The position numbers and the translations under genes were made by a program. A stretch of DNA of 64,000 bases, taken from the NCBI GenBank assembly GCA_964036665.1, contig OZ038526.1, positions 1,550,001 through 1,614,000 of the forward strand. Direction: 5' to 3'. The stretch is from Gordius sp. MW1 (lineage: Eukaryota > Nematomorpha > Gordioida > Gordea > Gordiidae). Below are positions 10,601 to 21,584 of the stretch, one piece after another. The notes below the pieces were generated by a model. The model searched no databases, was not told the DNA's origin, and worked only from the letters and a program-made list of their open reading frames with translations. Positions within the stretch are counted from its first letter, which is position 1, and each line of letters opens with the position of its first letter.

Positions 10601-13600
10601 ACATCAAAATTAATAAATACAAAAAGGATAATAATTAAATACTAACAAAAATTAACAGGGTTTTAAAAATGATTTCCTTTAATTTAACTGAACAAACTCG
10701 GGGAAAACTAACTTCAATTTTACAATTAACATTACTCTATCGCGATAAAATATAAAAGTTAAATCAATGTTAAAATTATAAATTCGTGTTTACTTCTCGT
10801 TTCCTAGGCTATACAAAGCTTCCAACTGCTGCAATAAAACAACAAGTTAATAATAAATTTTCAGTTAGTTCAACAAATGCCATAAACTTAAAAACTGTTA
10901 AAAGAATATAAGAGTTTTAATAATTATCGTTTATTAATTAAATATTGTCTTTACAAATTACGATGAATATAATAATTAAGATGTTTGAAAAAACGAATTT
11001 TTAATAAATTATATATGAACATTTGTGGTAAAATTCTGCTTACCTTTCCATCACCAGACACAATGTAGAGGTTGGCCGTGGAAGCATTGATTACTAATTT
11101 ATATGAAAAAGTATTATGTTATAATTGCTAGTGCTCAGGCGCGTAGCCACTATTTTTACGAAGGGTCGGGAAATCTGACAAAAAATATTTACAACGCATT
11201 TTTGTCAAAAATTAAATGAAAAAAATTAGATGTATATATTATGGTTCTACGTTTTTTTAAGTGTCATAAAATCTTTGATGTAACTAGACTATAATACTTT
11301 TTTTTAAAGATGAAGTTAGTTTATTGATATATATCTAAACATATTATTAAATGATACAATTATATTATAAATATTTTTAAAAAAACATCTTATGAGTAAT
11401 ATGTCTTCATCTTCCTCTTTTAGAAGAGGCCAGGAATCCAAAAAAGACTTTAAATTAAATTTTGCAATTAAAATAGCTATTGATTGTTTCAATAAAAATG
11501 CGGGGGAATGTTTGGAGGGAGGGGATCGCCTGCCTATTTCTTTGAATAAAGCCAACGCTATTTTTCCATAGGATCCTAAACAGGAGGAAACTATTGGGAT
11601 AAAAATACTAGAGTCCAAAAGGACCTTGTATTTTTGGACTTGCGTTCTTCAGCGAGGGCCATGGGGTCATAATTAAGATTAGAGGGGGCAAATAGGTCTA
11701 TGCATGTAAAATCCCGCTTTAAAAAGAGACCATTTTCCCATGGGACTAACGAGGAACCGTCAGGACGCATTCGACCTTAAAGGGCAGGATCTGAAGGTTC
11801 AAGTATGGATGGAATATGGGCCTTTCTAAGGACTGACTGGATAATAGAATTGATTTTAGAGTGTCGCAAGTGTCTAAATTTATTTAGTCTCCAGTGTAAA
11901 GGGTGGCGTGCTTCTTCTTCCACTGGCAGATTGCAATTTTCACAGGCATATGCCTTGGTGTATTTTATTCCAAGGCGTAGTGATATATTGTAGGATAGCT
12001 CGCAATCCTCTAACATCATAGTGGAGAACTTGCTAGGATACGCCTCTAGCCATTCATGTCCAGATTTATCAAACACCAAAGATCTAAGGTTGTAATGTTG
12101 TTTGGTATCGCAGCTCGAAAGGAGATAAGCAACGGAGCGCGAAACCAAACATGCATCCCAATCCTATTGATTTGGTGTTTGTGGTGGTGAGCTTTCTGGT
12201 AGTACATATAAATTCCAAAGGGATAGGGCCTGTATAAATGTTTTATCGAGGGAGTATGAGATTAGTTTGGCGACGATGGATTTTGAGGTTAAGTGGGAGG
12301 ATATAAATGAGGCCAAGGATAAGGAGCTTGGTGAAAGAATCCCCAGACCCCCAAATTTTGTTGGTAATGTGGCTTGTAGCCAGGTGTTAGTATCGAATGA
12401 TAAGTTCAGGGTGGATTCGATGACAAATTTTATGTGGGCTTCGAAATTATGTAAAATATGTGTATGCAAAAATGCGCTTGTGGATCGAAAGCAAAATAAT
12501 ATTTTGGCTATATTAAAGTAGTTTTTCAATGTGTAAAATGCGTGATGGGCGGGCATAAGCTTAAAAATTTCATTTTTACATTTTAAATTTTTAAGGTTAT
12601 CGTTAAGATAATTTTTAAGCATTCAAGACCGCCTATTAACCAATCTAATTTAGTTATTAATCAAAAAACATTACGCCACTGCTAGTGCTTTCTAAAAATG
12701 TACGCGAAAACCAACTAAACCTCTTTAATTTAGGTAGAGCTTTTAAATCGTACGCCAGAGGTGTTGTGTTTTCAATCATATATAGAGTTATTTATATACA
12801 TAGCAGACATAATATTTATGGGTTTTTAGGCATCCGTCCGACACTTTCTAAGATAACCCAATCAAAATGAGAGGTAAAATAACTCTGCGCAAAATGTAAT
12901 ATATGTAAAATGTAATATATAGGCAAGGGTTAGGGTTATATTTAGTTATTTATTTGATAATATGTATTTATTTATAAAATAGATATTATATATTTTGATA
13001 TAACTTATTTTGTTTTAATTGTACATATTACATGCGTATGAATATGCGTGAAAACCGGTCTCAAAAGTGTCGGACGCTTATACCCGAACCATATTTTTGT
13101 TGTGTGTGTTATTATTAGTCTATGGTCAAAACACAAAAAAATGGTTTATTTATTTAGTGCCCTTTCAAGTGTAATAGCAATTAACAGAAAAGAGCGAACT
13201 TACACTTTGAAATGGAACTTAACGTTTGGAATAGAATGATGTTGGATGAGCATTGAACGGCCAATTCTTTGAGCATCGTGTGCAATTTTTCGATATTGTT
13301 GACATACAGCTTTATAATTAAGTTAGAAATTTTTAAATCTCGATAAGAGCTCATAAAAATAATTGATTATTAAGGTTTTGATCTTACCTGAGTCAATGAA
13401 GCTGGGTGAGGCATGGAAGTGCGAGCAGCTACATAAATATGATGAGAAGTTATTTACAACAAACACAATTAATTTGCTTAAAGATTATACAGATAAACAC
13501 TTAATCGCTAGTAGATACTTTATATTTAAAATCACGTGTGCCCCGATAATAAAAACTACAACTATATGTTATTATAACCGAGATTAGTGGGCGTATTTCG

Positions 13601-16600
13601 GCCGCTTTCGTTGGCTATTGATGACGAAATATTGGAACCACTAGATTGATCCTTAACCGACTCGTCGAGCGCTTTGGTCATAATTTGGCCTAAAGATGCT
13701 CTGTGTAGATGCTTGGCCCCCTCAAAGCCCGGGTCTTGGTGTAAGGCCACGAGGTTATTAAGGTCGTGTGAGGCGCTGTGCATGAGCTTACGCGAGGTCG
13801 GGCTCAGGACGGAGAGCCAATGTTTGACTGTTTGGTAAGTGACGTGATTTAGGACGTAAGATTGGAGGAAAGCAGGGTTTTGGTCCAAAAAATTTTCGAT
13901 CGCACTACACTGGTCTAATCGATAATAAATCTTAAATAAGTCATGTGGTCAAGAGTCTTTTTGGTAGGTGGAGGTGGAAATAAAAGGTGTTAAGCCATAG
14001 AGGCATGGGCGTATGCAGGGGAGGGCGGCCACCCCCCCCCCTTCCCAAATGACGAAAAAAGAATTTTTCAATGTAAAAACCCTTAAAAATTAAAAAAATT
14101 TATGTTTTGCCCCCTCCCCCTAATTGAACTTTTAAACGTTTCGCCCCCCCCCCCAATCCAAAACATGGCTACGCCCATGCATAGAGGGAGGGTGCAGGTG
14201 GGGTCTAGGTGCCATGATATAATTTTGACGCCTGATTATATATTAAATACAGATAAACTTTTATATGATTACGTTTTAGAGTATATTTAACTCTTATATT
14301 ATTTATATGACGTTTTTATAAGTTTTATTTGGCTTGGTTGGTGCTCAACAGTAATGCGGGTAACTAATGTTATTATAATGAGACTTCTTTTATTATAAAT
14401 GTATTGTAATAATTAACTTAACTAAGGAAAGGCAGGGAGAGACAGTCGTCACACCAAATATATCTATAAATCTTATTTATTAAGTAAAATTATAGAAAAT
14501 TAAACAAAAATCATCCATTTGCAACCCTTATCATCTGCTCATCCCCTCCCCCCTCTCAAACCTTGGTTACGCCCCGGAATGTAATTAAAAGAGCTATTAT
14601 ATAAGTAATATTGTATTTGACTCCTCTGCGTTGTAATTTGTTTAAAATGAAGTCTACCTGTACTTTTACGATTTATTATGCAAGAATGCCAGTAAAACAT
14701 TACAGCAAAAATGTGAAAGGCCAGGAATTTTATCTTAATATTAAGTTACCTGTTTCATTTCAAATTCTATTAATGTATATACTTTATTTATTGAGTTTTA
14801 TTTTGCAATCAAAAAAAAATTTTAGCCAAATTTTTGTCAGCCTTTTGAAACACAACCCCCAAATGACAAATTTAGCCACCCATTTAAAACAAATAACCTA
14901 TATTAATGAATAATCTTAGATGATGCCTAAATTCGTTTTGGTTCAAAGAATTTTTATTTTTAAAATTACGAATATATTATCGAAATACTAAAAGAATTAT
15001 GTGCTATTTTTATCTAAAACCATTGCATCATAGGCAGTTGCTCTTTAATGTGATAAATGATCAAAACCTCTAAATTTTGGCTTTCCAATTTAGGTACTCT
15101 CGACACGGTGAAATAAATTTTTGGATTTTCTCTTTGATGTTCGTAATTTATGTGTTTTTCTGAAGACGAACAATTTTCATTTTTCGTTAGGTTTAATTGA
15201 TTCGCCGATAGACAAGCAAATAATTATAAAAATCACAACACATCTTATCCACAGTGGAGTTTGATAATCACCATCACAGGCCCGGCAACTGTCCTAGATT
15301 TTTATTTTCGGGCGGGCACGAAGATAGGATTCGGGGCAATTCGGGCTTAATGAGATTTTTTAAATAGTGTATTATTTTGTTACTTTTTATTTAATTGCAT
15401 ATGAAAATGCTAAAAAAGTTAAGAAACTTAATTTCGCCATCACAAAGTTTCTCCAATTAACCAGGGGTTTGTCCCGAACCCCTGAACCCGGTAAAACCCG
15501 ATGTTTTACAGAACCCAAACCCAAACCTGAACCCATTTTTAAAAATACCCTTAAAACCCACCCGATAAATACAAAAAGGGGTCGGGTTCGTTTTTTTAAT
15601 TCAAAAATATATTGTGAATGGAAGTGAATATCTCAGTTTTCTCTATCATAAGATGTAACGAAACGAAGAAAACCATATGATTTTAATTTCAATATTTTTA
15701 TGTTTTCGGCATTTTTCATTCATTAATCAATACTAATTATCTCAAGAATTATTTGTAAGTATTATATATATAATTGATATATATTAGACTATAATTTATA
15801 TAATAATTGTAAAATACTTTAAATATATGAACTTTAACATTTAATATAAAAAAATCTGTTCCACTTACCCAAGTTAGCGTGGAAAGAGCTTTTTCCTCAT
15901 TAAAATTTATTCTATCAAATTATCGATCACAAATGATTGATCAAATATTAGAAGATGTTTTAATGTAAGATTAAATAATATATCAAAATTATACACATAA
16001 TTTATGTGTCAACTGTATTTATATTTCATGATGTGAAGTATACGTAATACGTTGAATTGTGTAATTTATAATATGGTATGGCTTTTATTAATTATATTTT
16101 TATTGCTTTTAAATCCAAAAATAAATTAGAACATTAAAAATTCAATAAATACATATGCACAATGAGATGACATAATTGGCATGTGAATTTAATTAGGTGC
16201 TATTTAAAAATTAAGTTAACTATTCAATAATTTTTTGAAGGTAAAAATGTATTACTAGTACAATAAAATTTCTTGAACCCGAACCTGTACCCGAACCGGG
16301 TTTCAAAATTTATGCCAAACCCGAACACGAACCCAATTTCAAAATTTATGCCAAACCCGAACACGAACCCGATTTTATTTTGGGCGGGTTCATTCCCCTG
16401 CAATTAACCTTTATTTTTTCCTTATCATTTGTCGCTTTCGCTAAGTTACTAATTATTTTTATGATAAAAAATTTGTATACCCTCCTTATTTTGCTTTAAA
16501 TTGAAAAAATTATTCATAAATTGCATTTAAACTCTATTGAGAAATTATTGTCTTTCTATAAAAAAAGTAAGTTTAAACAGAGCACAGATTGACTAATTGA

Positions 16601-19600
16601 ACTAATTCATTAAGAAGTTTATTATTGGTAGGGCAAACGGGTTAACTTAAAAGGGGAGTATAATTTTGTTTATGAATTTATAAATTTTTTTTTTATTATA
16701 AAATACTTTATTTTAACTTTAATTGTATACAAATTTACATTAACGACTAAAAAGTATAATAAGAAAGGTATAAACGCGCGAAGACTAAACGGATGGCATC
16801 GAGCCGTGAATGGAAATCGTGTTAGATCTAACGATTTCCATTGTAATCTTCTGTCTGATGTAATACGACTCTTTCGATTATTGTAATATTAATTATTAAA
16901 TATGTAAACTTTAAACTTAATTAAAAAATTGCTACATAAATATTTTCATGGACATCGGCTGCATTAAATTAATACTCTGCTATTATATGATTTTTAAATG
17001 TTCCAACATGTTTGTCCCTAAATGCATTAGCAATTAACTTATTAAAATATTGTGACCTAAAGCGGTTTAGCCAGTGCTATCTGGCCAAATTTTTTCGAAA
17101 GACCAAATACTAATTTTGACCTATTGGGATTGAAATTAAAGATCAAAAGTTTCATTTGAAAAAATCATTCGACTTTTAAATAATATAGGAAATTAGATTT
17201 TATTTGTGATAATAAAATATTGCATATATTTTTTTTAATGCTTATTTCAATAGTGGTTGATTTTAAGATCGCATAATTTCGGGCCTAACGGGCAAATTTT
17301 ATATATCGGGCAGGGTAGTTCGGGCAGCTTTAATGTTTCGGGCGGGCCCGGGCGGGCACCTAGAAGGTTCGGGCGGGCTCGGGCGGGCGATAAAAAAAAT
17401 TGAACCGGGCCGGGTTCGGGCATAAAATTCCTAACAAATCTGACCTCTGCTCTGACATCCTACATCACAAGATGAGCTTTGCGTAAAATTAACAAGATTT
17501 CGGTATAATGCCACTTTCTGCACGATTTGTTTTGCTCAACACATAAAAAAGTACGCGAGTCAAAGTTTTGTGGATATTTTAATTTTAATATAACTTTAAA
17601 TTTGAAAAGATCACCATGGAATTCGTAAGACAATACAATTTCGATTTATAGGTTTATGCCCACTGATTAATTTAAGGGTGTTATTTAAATGCACAGTGAA
17701 AAATTCCAAAATGCTCAGTAATTTGTGCTCCGTTTTTTTCAAAAATGTTTAGTTTATTTTCAAATATGCTAAATTTTTTGAAAATATTTTTACAGTTTTG
17801 TTAGAATTTTAATAAGTTTATTTAAGAGAACGCTTCGGAAATATTCTCATATATAATCAATTTTTTTCATGTGACTCCTTTGTAAGAACGAAAATTTTTG
17901 GGTTAACATTGTAATTCCAATTTATCTTTTTCTTACCATTATTTTCAAAAAGTAAATTGTAAGCGGGAGATTTAAAACAATAGATAAAAAACACTAGGTA
18001 TTTATATTACTTATATTAAAATCTATTTTGAAGCTTAAAGGCTCAGTGGTTTAAGTGTGTGTTTCTCTTCCCTTCATTTGGTATTAAATTTTATTACTTG
18101 CAAACTTCCCAAGTGTAAATAAATCTCTGAGCAAATAGTTTAAAAGAACTTAATATTTAATAAAAAAAAACTTGGGAAATTACAAAAATACTATGCACTT
18201 TCATTTAAAAACTATTTATTTATCATTGATGTATGTATGCTTTTTTAATTTATTACCTTTTAATTTTCTTCTTAGAAACTAGGGGTCGTGTTGTAAAAAC
18301 GGCTAAGTCTTGTTTTGCCACCTTTTGACCAAACAAAACCCAGCCGTTTTTGCAACACTAGCTAAGGGTTTTAAAACAAGTTATAAAGTGTTAAATTGCA
18401 AGACTTTTACCAAGATTTATATAATAATCAATAATTTTCAATCCGTTTATATAAATTTCATTGTATAATAATACTCAGAAAAACATAAATTACATGGGCA
18501 TACCTATTGCAAATTTAGTGATATCTTATTTTGAGCAGGTTGGTCGTAATTTACTAACGAACAATAACGTTAATTTACTATATATTTTATATAAATTTAA
18601 CTGATTCGTTGTTTATGTTGGATAATGATTAAAAAAATAATACTAATTCGATAAGTGCTAATTAAATTTTGACCGAACGAGCGAATTTCTTTATATGGCT
18701 GATAAATAATTTATTGCCGTGTGCATAAATGAAAAAGGTTAAACAACTTTGTAAAGCAGATCGCTAATTTTTGTACAAAGGGAAAAGCTATAATGCCATT
18801 TTAATTCTCTATATCAACAAAGGGTAAAAATATAATTAGATTATTCTTTTTTTAATCAAAAAGTCTTTTATGATTAATGCGAATGGGATAGATAAAAATT
18901 CAAGGTTAAATTTAATCAAAAGGCGGAATTAAGAGGAGACTTGTCTTTGTGAAACTCAAAAGAGCCTTTTCTACCCCATAATGAATGAGTTGATTAAAGT
19001 TTCAAAATGCAATTGCAGCAGAAAGATCGTTAACATGCTACGGCGTCGTAATTGTGCGGTAAAAGGACTTTTAATTATGGTAATATCCAAACGAACTGAC
19101 TGCTATGCTAAGAGGAGGACATAAATTAACATGTAAGTATAGTATATGTGTGTGACAAAGTTGAGAGGGGGAGAGGAGGAAAAGCCTAAGTATGGGCGGG
19201 CTTTATAGGATTTAGCTAATTTTTAATTATAAATAGTGTAGCGCGACACTAGCCCCTTCTGTCCCCTCCCCTTACCATTTAGTACCAAGGTTATGAAGGA
19301 GGACCGTTTTATTGGCTATAAATATATTATATTTTATATATGGTAATTAATTAAAACAGATACACTCCACTCCACCCACCATACCCCCCCCCCCCTTCCC
19401 CACCCCTTATCATCTCCATTGACTGCGGTTTGGTTGCAAATGAGGTGCAGTAGCAGCTTTTATTACTAGCTTCAAATTCGATAATAGAGGAGGAACAGGC
19501 TAAGATAGAAACGTTAAAGCTCAAAAGATAAAGCTTTAATTTTATCGCGTTTAAGAGTTTAATCGAGTGGACTTTATTTTAATAAATATTGGCCTGGCTT

Positions 19601-21584
19601 AAACAACATCGGGCTCTGAGTGCCTAGAAAACGTGACTTAAGGTGTTTTTTCTCCCTATTTATTATGAGATAAAGCCATTTAATAAATAACAATATCTTA
19701 AAATAAATAACTTGCATTTAAAACGATTTACATTATTTTGGCACCAGGTAATTTTATACTACTATCTTAGGGCGAAACATGCTTTTTATAGCGACAAAAT
19801 AACATTTAATAATGAATAGTTTATTTTAAATTAAAATAATATAATCGTTACTATTAAACGTTTTCAAAAAAACTGTTACCCAGCTTTTCCATAGCTGCCT
19901 TTTAAATGATTTATTCAGGTACATCATTTGAAAATTGGTTAAAAAGCGGAGGGATGGGACGGTAATGGTTACAATAAAGCGCAGGGGTGGTATAACAGTG
20001 CAGTGGTTATTAAAATTTAAAACGATTAGACTTGTTAATATAGTTGTGTTTAAGATTAATATTTGTCAAATCAAAGCTGATTTAAAAATTTAATTTGTAA
20101 TAGAATGCGAAAAGGTATATGTATAAATTTCACACATAGCTACTAGGAAATAAATTTCCAAGCAACCATAAAAGCCTGGACGCTGTTACAGGGTATGCTA
20201 CCTTTTTAATCGAAATGTTGATAATACCTTAATTATGAATAAAGTATCTTTCCTAAAATTAAAAAGATATCCAGAAGATAAATAATAAGGTTTGCCCATC
20301 TTTATCCCCTTACTTTACATTTATAATCTGGCTACACTCTGTAAAATATCAAATTAACTTATAAGCCTTTTCGCTAGAAGACAAATTTCCTTAATATAAT
20401 CTGATAATTTTTAATTGAAGGCAAAAAAGAGCCCAAGGGAATACTCAAATATCATAAATCAATGCTAGCTAATTCAAACTTAAAGGAAAAGGCACACGCC
20501 TTATTGAAATCACCTAAGGATACGGTGCTTCTAAAATTATATCTAAAATTGCATTTGAAATAACTATCAGCTCAGCCATTTCATATAAGAGCTTGTTTTT
20601 TGCAATACATACCCTAAGAAAAATAATCTTAATATAAATAAAGAGTCGGGTATTCTTGGCACTATAAAATTGAGAAAGGTCGCGTTGGAAAGTAAGTAGG
20701 GGACGCTGTGTTTAGATGGAAAGCGAAAGCAATTTAATTTGTCACCAAAGGTCGTTCCACGAGATGTCACCTTTTAATGTAATTGCCACACGAAATAACA
20801 TCATTGAGGACCCTTTCTTCATCTCCCTCATGGTATCTAAAATAATTGCTTCTGGTCAATCGAAAGTCCTGCGTTAAATTTAATGTGTCCATCCGCCTGG
20901 CTTCTAATCTCACAACACATTGCCCAAGCAATTATTATTATAGGTAATGATGGAACCATGTGGTTAACGTTACCATCGAATAAAAGCTTATAGGTCATTG
21001 ATTTTTGTATTGTCAAAAAAAACTAACGACAATCATACATAATGCACATGGTTCTTATATTTAACGTAAAGGCGCTGCAGGCTTAGCTTATGTGTATGAT
21101 GGATTCAAATATGAAGACAACCTTAAATCATTTGTTCTTTAATTAACAACGTCTATATTAAAAGGTGGGCGATGGTTGATTACGGAAATGGAAGATATAT
21201 ACTTAATTTTAATAATGAACGTTGTTAAATCCACAGATGGGCCGTTATTCGATGAGTTATGCGAATATTAAAGTAATATTAAAACGATGACTTACCCCTT
21301 TTGTAACTAGATGTCAAATCGGGGGGTATAACCTCCGGGTGTGATGACTGCTCGCCTGAGCTGCAGCCGTAAAGGGCCCAAGGCTCTGGGTTATTTTCCA
21401 AAGTAGGTAAAATACTTTCCGCCGCATAACTATTTTGTCTATCCAAATGGTACATTAGAGCGGCGCTCTCGAGCGCCTCGTCAAAGCCGGAAAGGTTAAA
21501 GTCGTTGCCATCGTCTGTGATGGGGGATAAAAGGGAATCTTTGCGAAAATTGGAAGGAAAAAATGGTGGATCATCATTGCTCAT
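6368..21584 (-). CDS. PDE10A: PDE10-type dual-GAF cyclic nucleotide phosphodiesterase, 20 exons, 3' end missing
   Basis: Hydrolyses cAMP and/or cGMP; cytosolic or membrane-associated in known PDE10s. Exons (minus): 21584-21296, 13914-13579, 13428-13388, 13309-13204, 11093-11044, 10828-10794, 10550-10451, 9766-9664, 9579-9518, 9422-9372, 9235-9177, 8977-8926, 8643-8498, 8390-8298, 8245-8177, 7962-7848, 7658-7510, 7421-7329, 7134-6984, 6574-6368. All junctions are GT-AG and phase-consistent; the sum is 2307 nt (769 codons). Domains: N-terminal helices about 97-250, GAF-A about 257-391, GAF-B about 428-569, catalytic start about 620-769 with YHNWTH and HDLDHRG. The block [16 protein letters not shown] followed by LQQEGHNIF is the PDE10 signature; PDE11 and PDE5 fit less well. 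The last ~200 residues, including the invariant glutamine that governs nucleotide choice, are not in the window. Exon 1 is the least certain. Confidence 0.9.
6642..6899. mobile_element. CATAGACT-family MITE in PDE10 intron 19
   Basis: 258 bp between perfect 8-bp duplications GTCATAAT (6634-6641 and 6900-6907). The left end CATAGACTAATAGACTGCTC matches the end of the longer copy at 51809-52268; the right end is CTCTATG. It lies between exons 19 and 20 and touches neither splice site. Confidence 0.8.
7848..9235 (-). CDS. PDE10A: PDE10 exons 11-16 (GAF-B)
   Basis: Exon 11 [11 protein letters not shown] and exon 12 [17 protein letters not shown] form the connecting helix. Exon 13 [20 protein letters not shown], exon 14 [20 protein letters not shown] and DAYQDDRFN, exon 15 [20 protein letters not shown], exon 16 [20 protein letters not shown]. 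The last keeps the NK-F-x3-DE motif (NK, then FNQTDE), the ligand-pocket signature. In mammalian PDE10A the GAF-B domain binds cAMP; that this protein does so is inferred from similarity. Confidence 0.92.
9372..13309 (-). CDS. PDE10A: PDE10 exons 4-10 (GAF-A)
   Basis: Seven short exons build one GAF fold: helix [12 protein letters not shown] (exon 4), [18 protein letters not shown] (4-5), [12 protein letters not shown] (6), [17 protein letters not shown] (7), [14 protein letters not shown] (8), [20 protein letters not shown] (9), [17 protein letters not shown] (10). The full NKFDE motif of cyclic nucleotide-binding GAFs is not evident here. Exon 6 is only 35 nt. Intron 4 (13203-11094) carries a MITE that itself holds a LINE; intron 7 carries a MITE at 9898-10064. 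Confidence 0.88.
9898..10064. mobile_element. MITE1 copy (CATGGGCGTAGCCAG ends) in PDE10 intron 7
   Basis: 167 bp with inverted ends CATGGGCGTAGCCAG and CTGGCTACGCCCATG, a G-run near the left and a C-run near the right. Flanks TTAGGCAC and TTAGACAG agree at 6 of 8 positions, consistent with an old 8-bp duplication. No coding capacity. Confidence 0.8.
11306..12640 (-). mobile_element. LINE B copy, 5'-truncated, inside MITE2
   Basis: A T-run at about 11298-11305 on the plus strand would be the poly(A) tail of a minus-strand insertion. The element contains the C-terminal part of a LINE protein only, related to the copies at 29590-30330 and 59430-59960. Boundaries are set by where similarity to MITE2 resumes and are good to within tens of bases. 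Confidence 0.75.
11316..12622 (-). pseudogene. LINE B C-terminal protein region, several frames
   Basis: Minus-strand pieces: 12622-12164 contains [20 protein letters not shown], the post-RT thumb motif of many LINEs. 12148-11777 contains [12 protein letters not shown], a Cys pair (CENC) and [10 protein letters not shown], then LEPSDPAL and, in frame but past a stop, [10 protein letters not shown]. 11618-11316 contains [20 protein letters not shown]. The RPDG-PW-DxxAPS-IPIV series is the conserved tail of a LINE lineage common in invertebrates. Stops and shifts between the pieces make it non-functional. Confidence 0.75.
13388..13914 (-). CDS. PDE10A: PDE10 exons 2-3 (N-terminal helical region and linker)
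   Basis: Exon 2 (13914-13579) encodes [17 protein letters not shown] and TVKHWL, matching the conserved N-terminal pattern of PDE10 (a short helix pair ending in a VxxWL motif), followed by a Ser-rich linker ending NTPTNL. Exon 3 (13428-13388) is 41 nt, [13 protein letters not shown], with clean donor CAG|GTAAGA. Both phases fit. Confidence 0.8.
14004..14179. mobile_element. MITE1 copy with perfect 8-bp target duplication
   Basis: Flanked by CATAGAGG at 13996-14003 and 14180-14187. Ends CATGGGCGTATGCAG and GGCTACGCCCATG; G-rich left, C-rich tracts inside. It lies in PDE10 intron 1 and is the clearest proof that this family makes 8-bp duplications. Confidence 0.85.
15462..16400. mobile_element. 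hAT-B, internally deleted hAT element nested in hAT-A
   Basis: 939 bp with ends CAGGGG and CCCCTG, flanked by perfect 8-bp duplications CAATTAAC (15454-15461, 16401-16408). Both ends bear CCCGAACCC-type subterminal repeats (about 15472-15590 and 16275-16390). It still encodes the hAT C-terminal peptide at 15855-15968. Confidence 0.92.
15855..15968 (+). pseudogene. hAT transposase C-terminal dimerisation fragment
   Basis: Reads [20 protein letters not shown] then [14 protein letters not shown] and a stop. The [12 protein letters not shown] pattern is the conserved hAT dimerisation motif. All upstream transposase (BED finger, RNase H-like core) is absent from the element. Confidence 0.85.
16684..16880 (-). 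mobile_element. LINE B 3'-end fragment inside hAT-A copy 2
   Basis: The minus strand encodes [20 protein letters not shown] then MPSV and a stop, nearly the same as the end of the copy finishing at 59895. It continues into an AT-rich 3' untranslated stretch and an A-run (T-run at about 16685-16697 on plus). It is a severely 5'-truncated LINE insertion. Confidence 0.75.
17676..17830. repeat. Diverged end of the Foldback-like family
   Basis: Begins GGGTGTTATTTAAATGC, then CTCAGTAATTTGTGCTC and similar degenerate units. It matches the left end of the element at 34444 (GGGTGTTATTTAACTGC, then GCTAAGTA repeats). No opposite end was found nearby. Confidence 0.5.
18289..18358. mobile_element. Short palindromic MITE (GTGTTGTAAAAACGG ends)
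   Basis: Ends GTGTTGTAAAAACGGCT and AGCCGTTTTTGCAACAC, with flanks CTAGGGGT and CTAAGGGT (7 of 8 match). A second copy lies at 43087-43203. Too short to encode anything. Confidence 0.65.
21296..21584 (-). CDS. PDE10A: PDE10 putative exon 1 (N-terminus)
   Basis: Opens [20 protein letters not shown] and runs 96 codons plus one base to the donor GGG|GTAAGT. The peptide is acidic and Ser/Pro-rich, with no recognised domain, and its base use is more coding-like than the surrounding AT-rich DNA. Phase 1 at the donor matches the acceptor at 13914/13915 (GATTAG), giving [14 protein letters not shown] across the join. The intron would be 7.4 kb. The link is inference from strand, phase and lack of another open exon; an intervening short exon or an independent gene are the alternatives. 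Confidence 0.55.

Larger units (their letters stand above)
11136..12681. mobile_element. MITE2 copy (CAGGCGCGTAGCCA ends), split by a LINE
   Basis: Left part 11136-11305 and right part about 12636-12681 match the two halves of the intact MITE2 at 54691-54995. Perfect 8-bp duplications CTAGTGCT flank the whole (11128-11135 and 12682-12689). The 1.3 kb between the halves is a minus-strand LINE B copy, so the order of events in PDE10 intron 4 was MITE first, LINE second. Confidence 0.8.
15280..17449. mobile_element. hAT-A copy 2, inverted, with two nested insertions
   Basis: Inverted relative of 2830-3629. The right end (17150-17449) matches 2830-3055 in reverse complement, ending CCTCTG. The left end (15280-15435) matches 3420-3565, but the outermost ~50 bp, including the terminal CAGAG, are missing. 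The middle is enlarged by a second hAT (15462-16400) and a LINE B tail (about 16684-16880). No intact target duplication is seen because the left end is lost. Lies in PDE10 intron 1. Confidence 0.8.
13915..21295 (-). other. PDE10 intron 1 (7.4 kb), if exon 1 is correctly assigned
   Basis: Besides the MITE1 copy at 14004-14179, a degraded MITE1 end near 14545-14575, the nested hAT block at 15280-17449, the Foldback-like end and the short MITE, the rest (17830-21295) is AT-rich non-coding sequence. The short open frame at 20770-20567 has no recognisable domain and is not called. Confidence 0.5.

Noticed and set aside
20567..20770. Minus-strand frame of 67 codons in the PDE10 5' intron
   Set aside because: No motif, no convincing splice sites in PDE10 phase, AT-rich composition.
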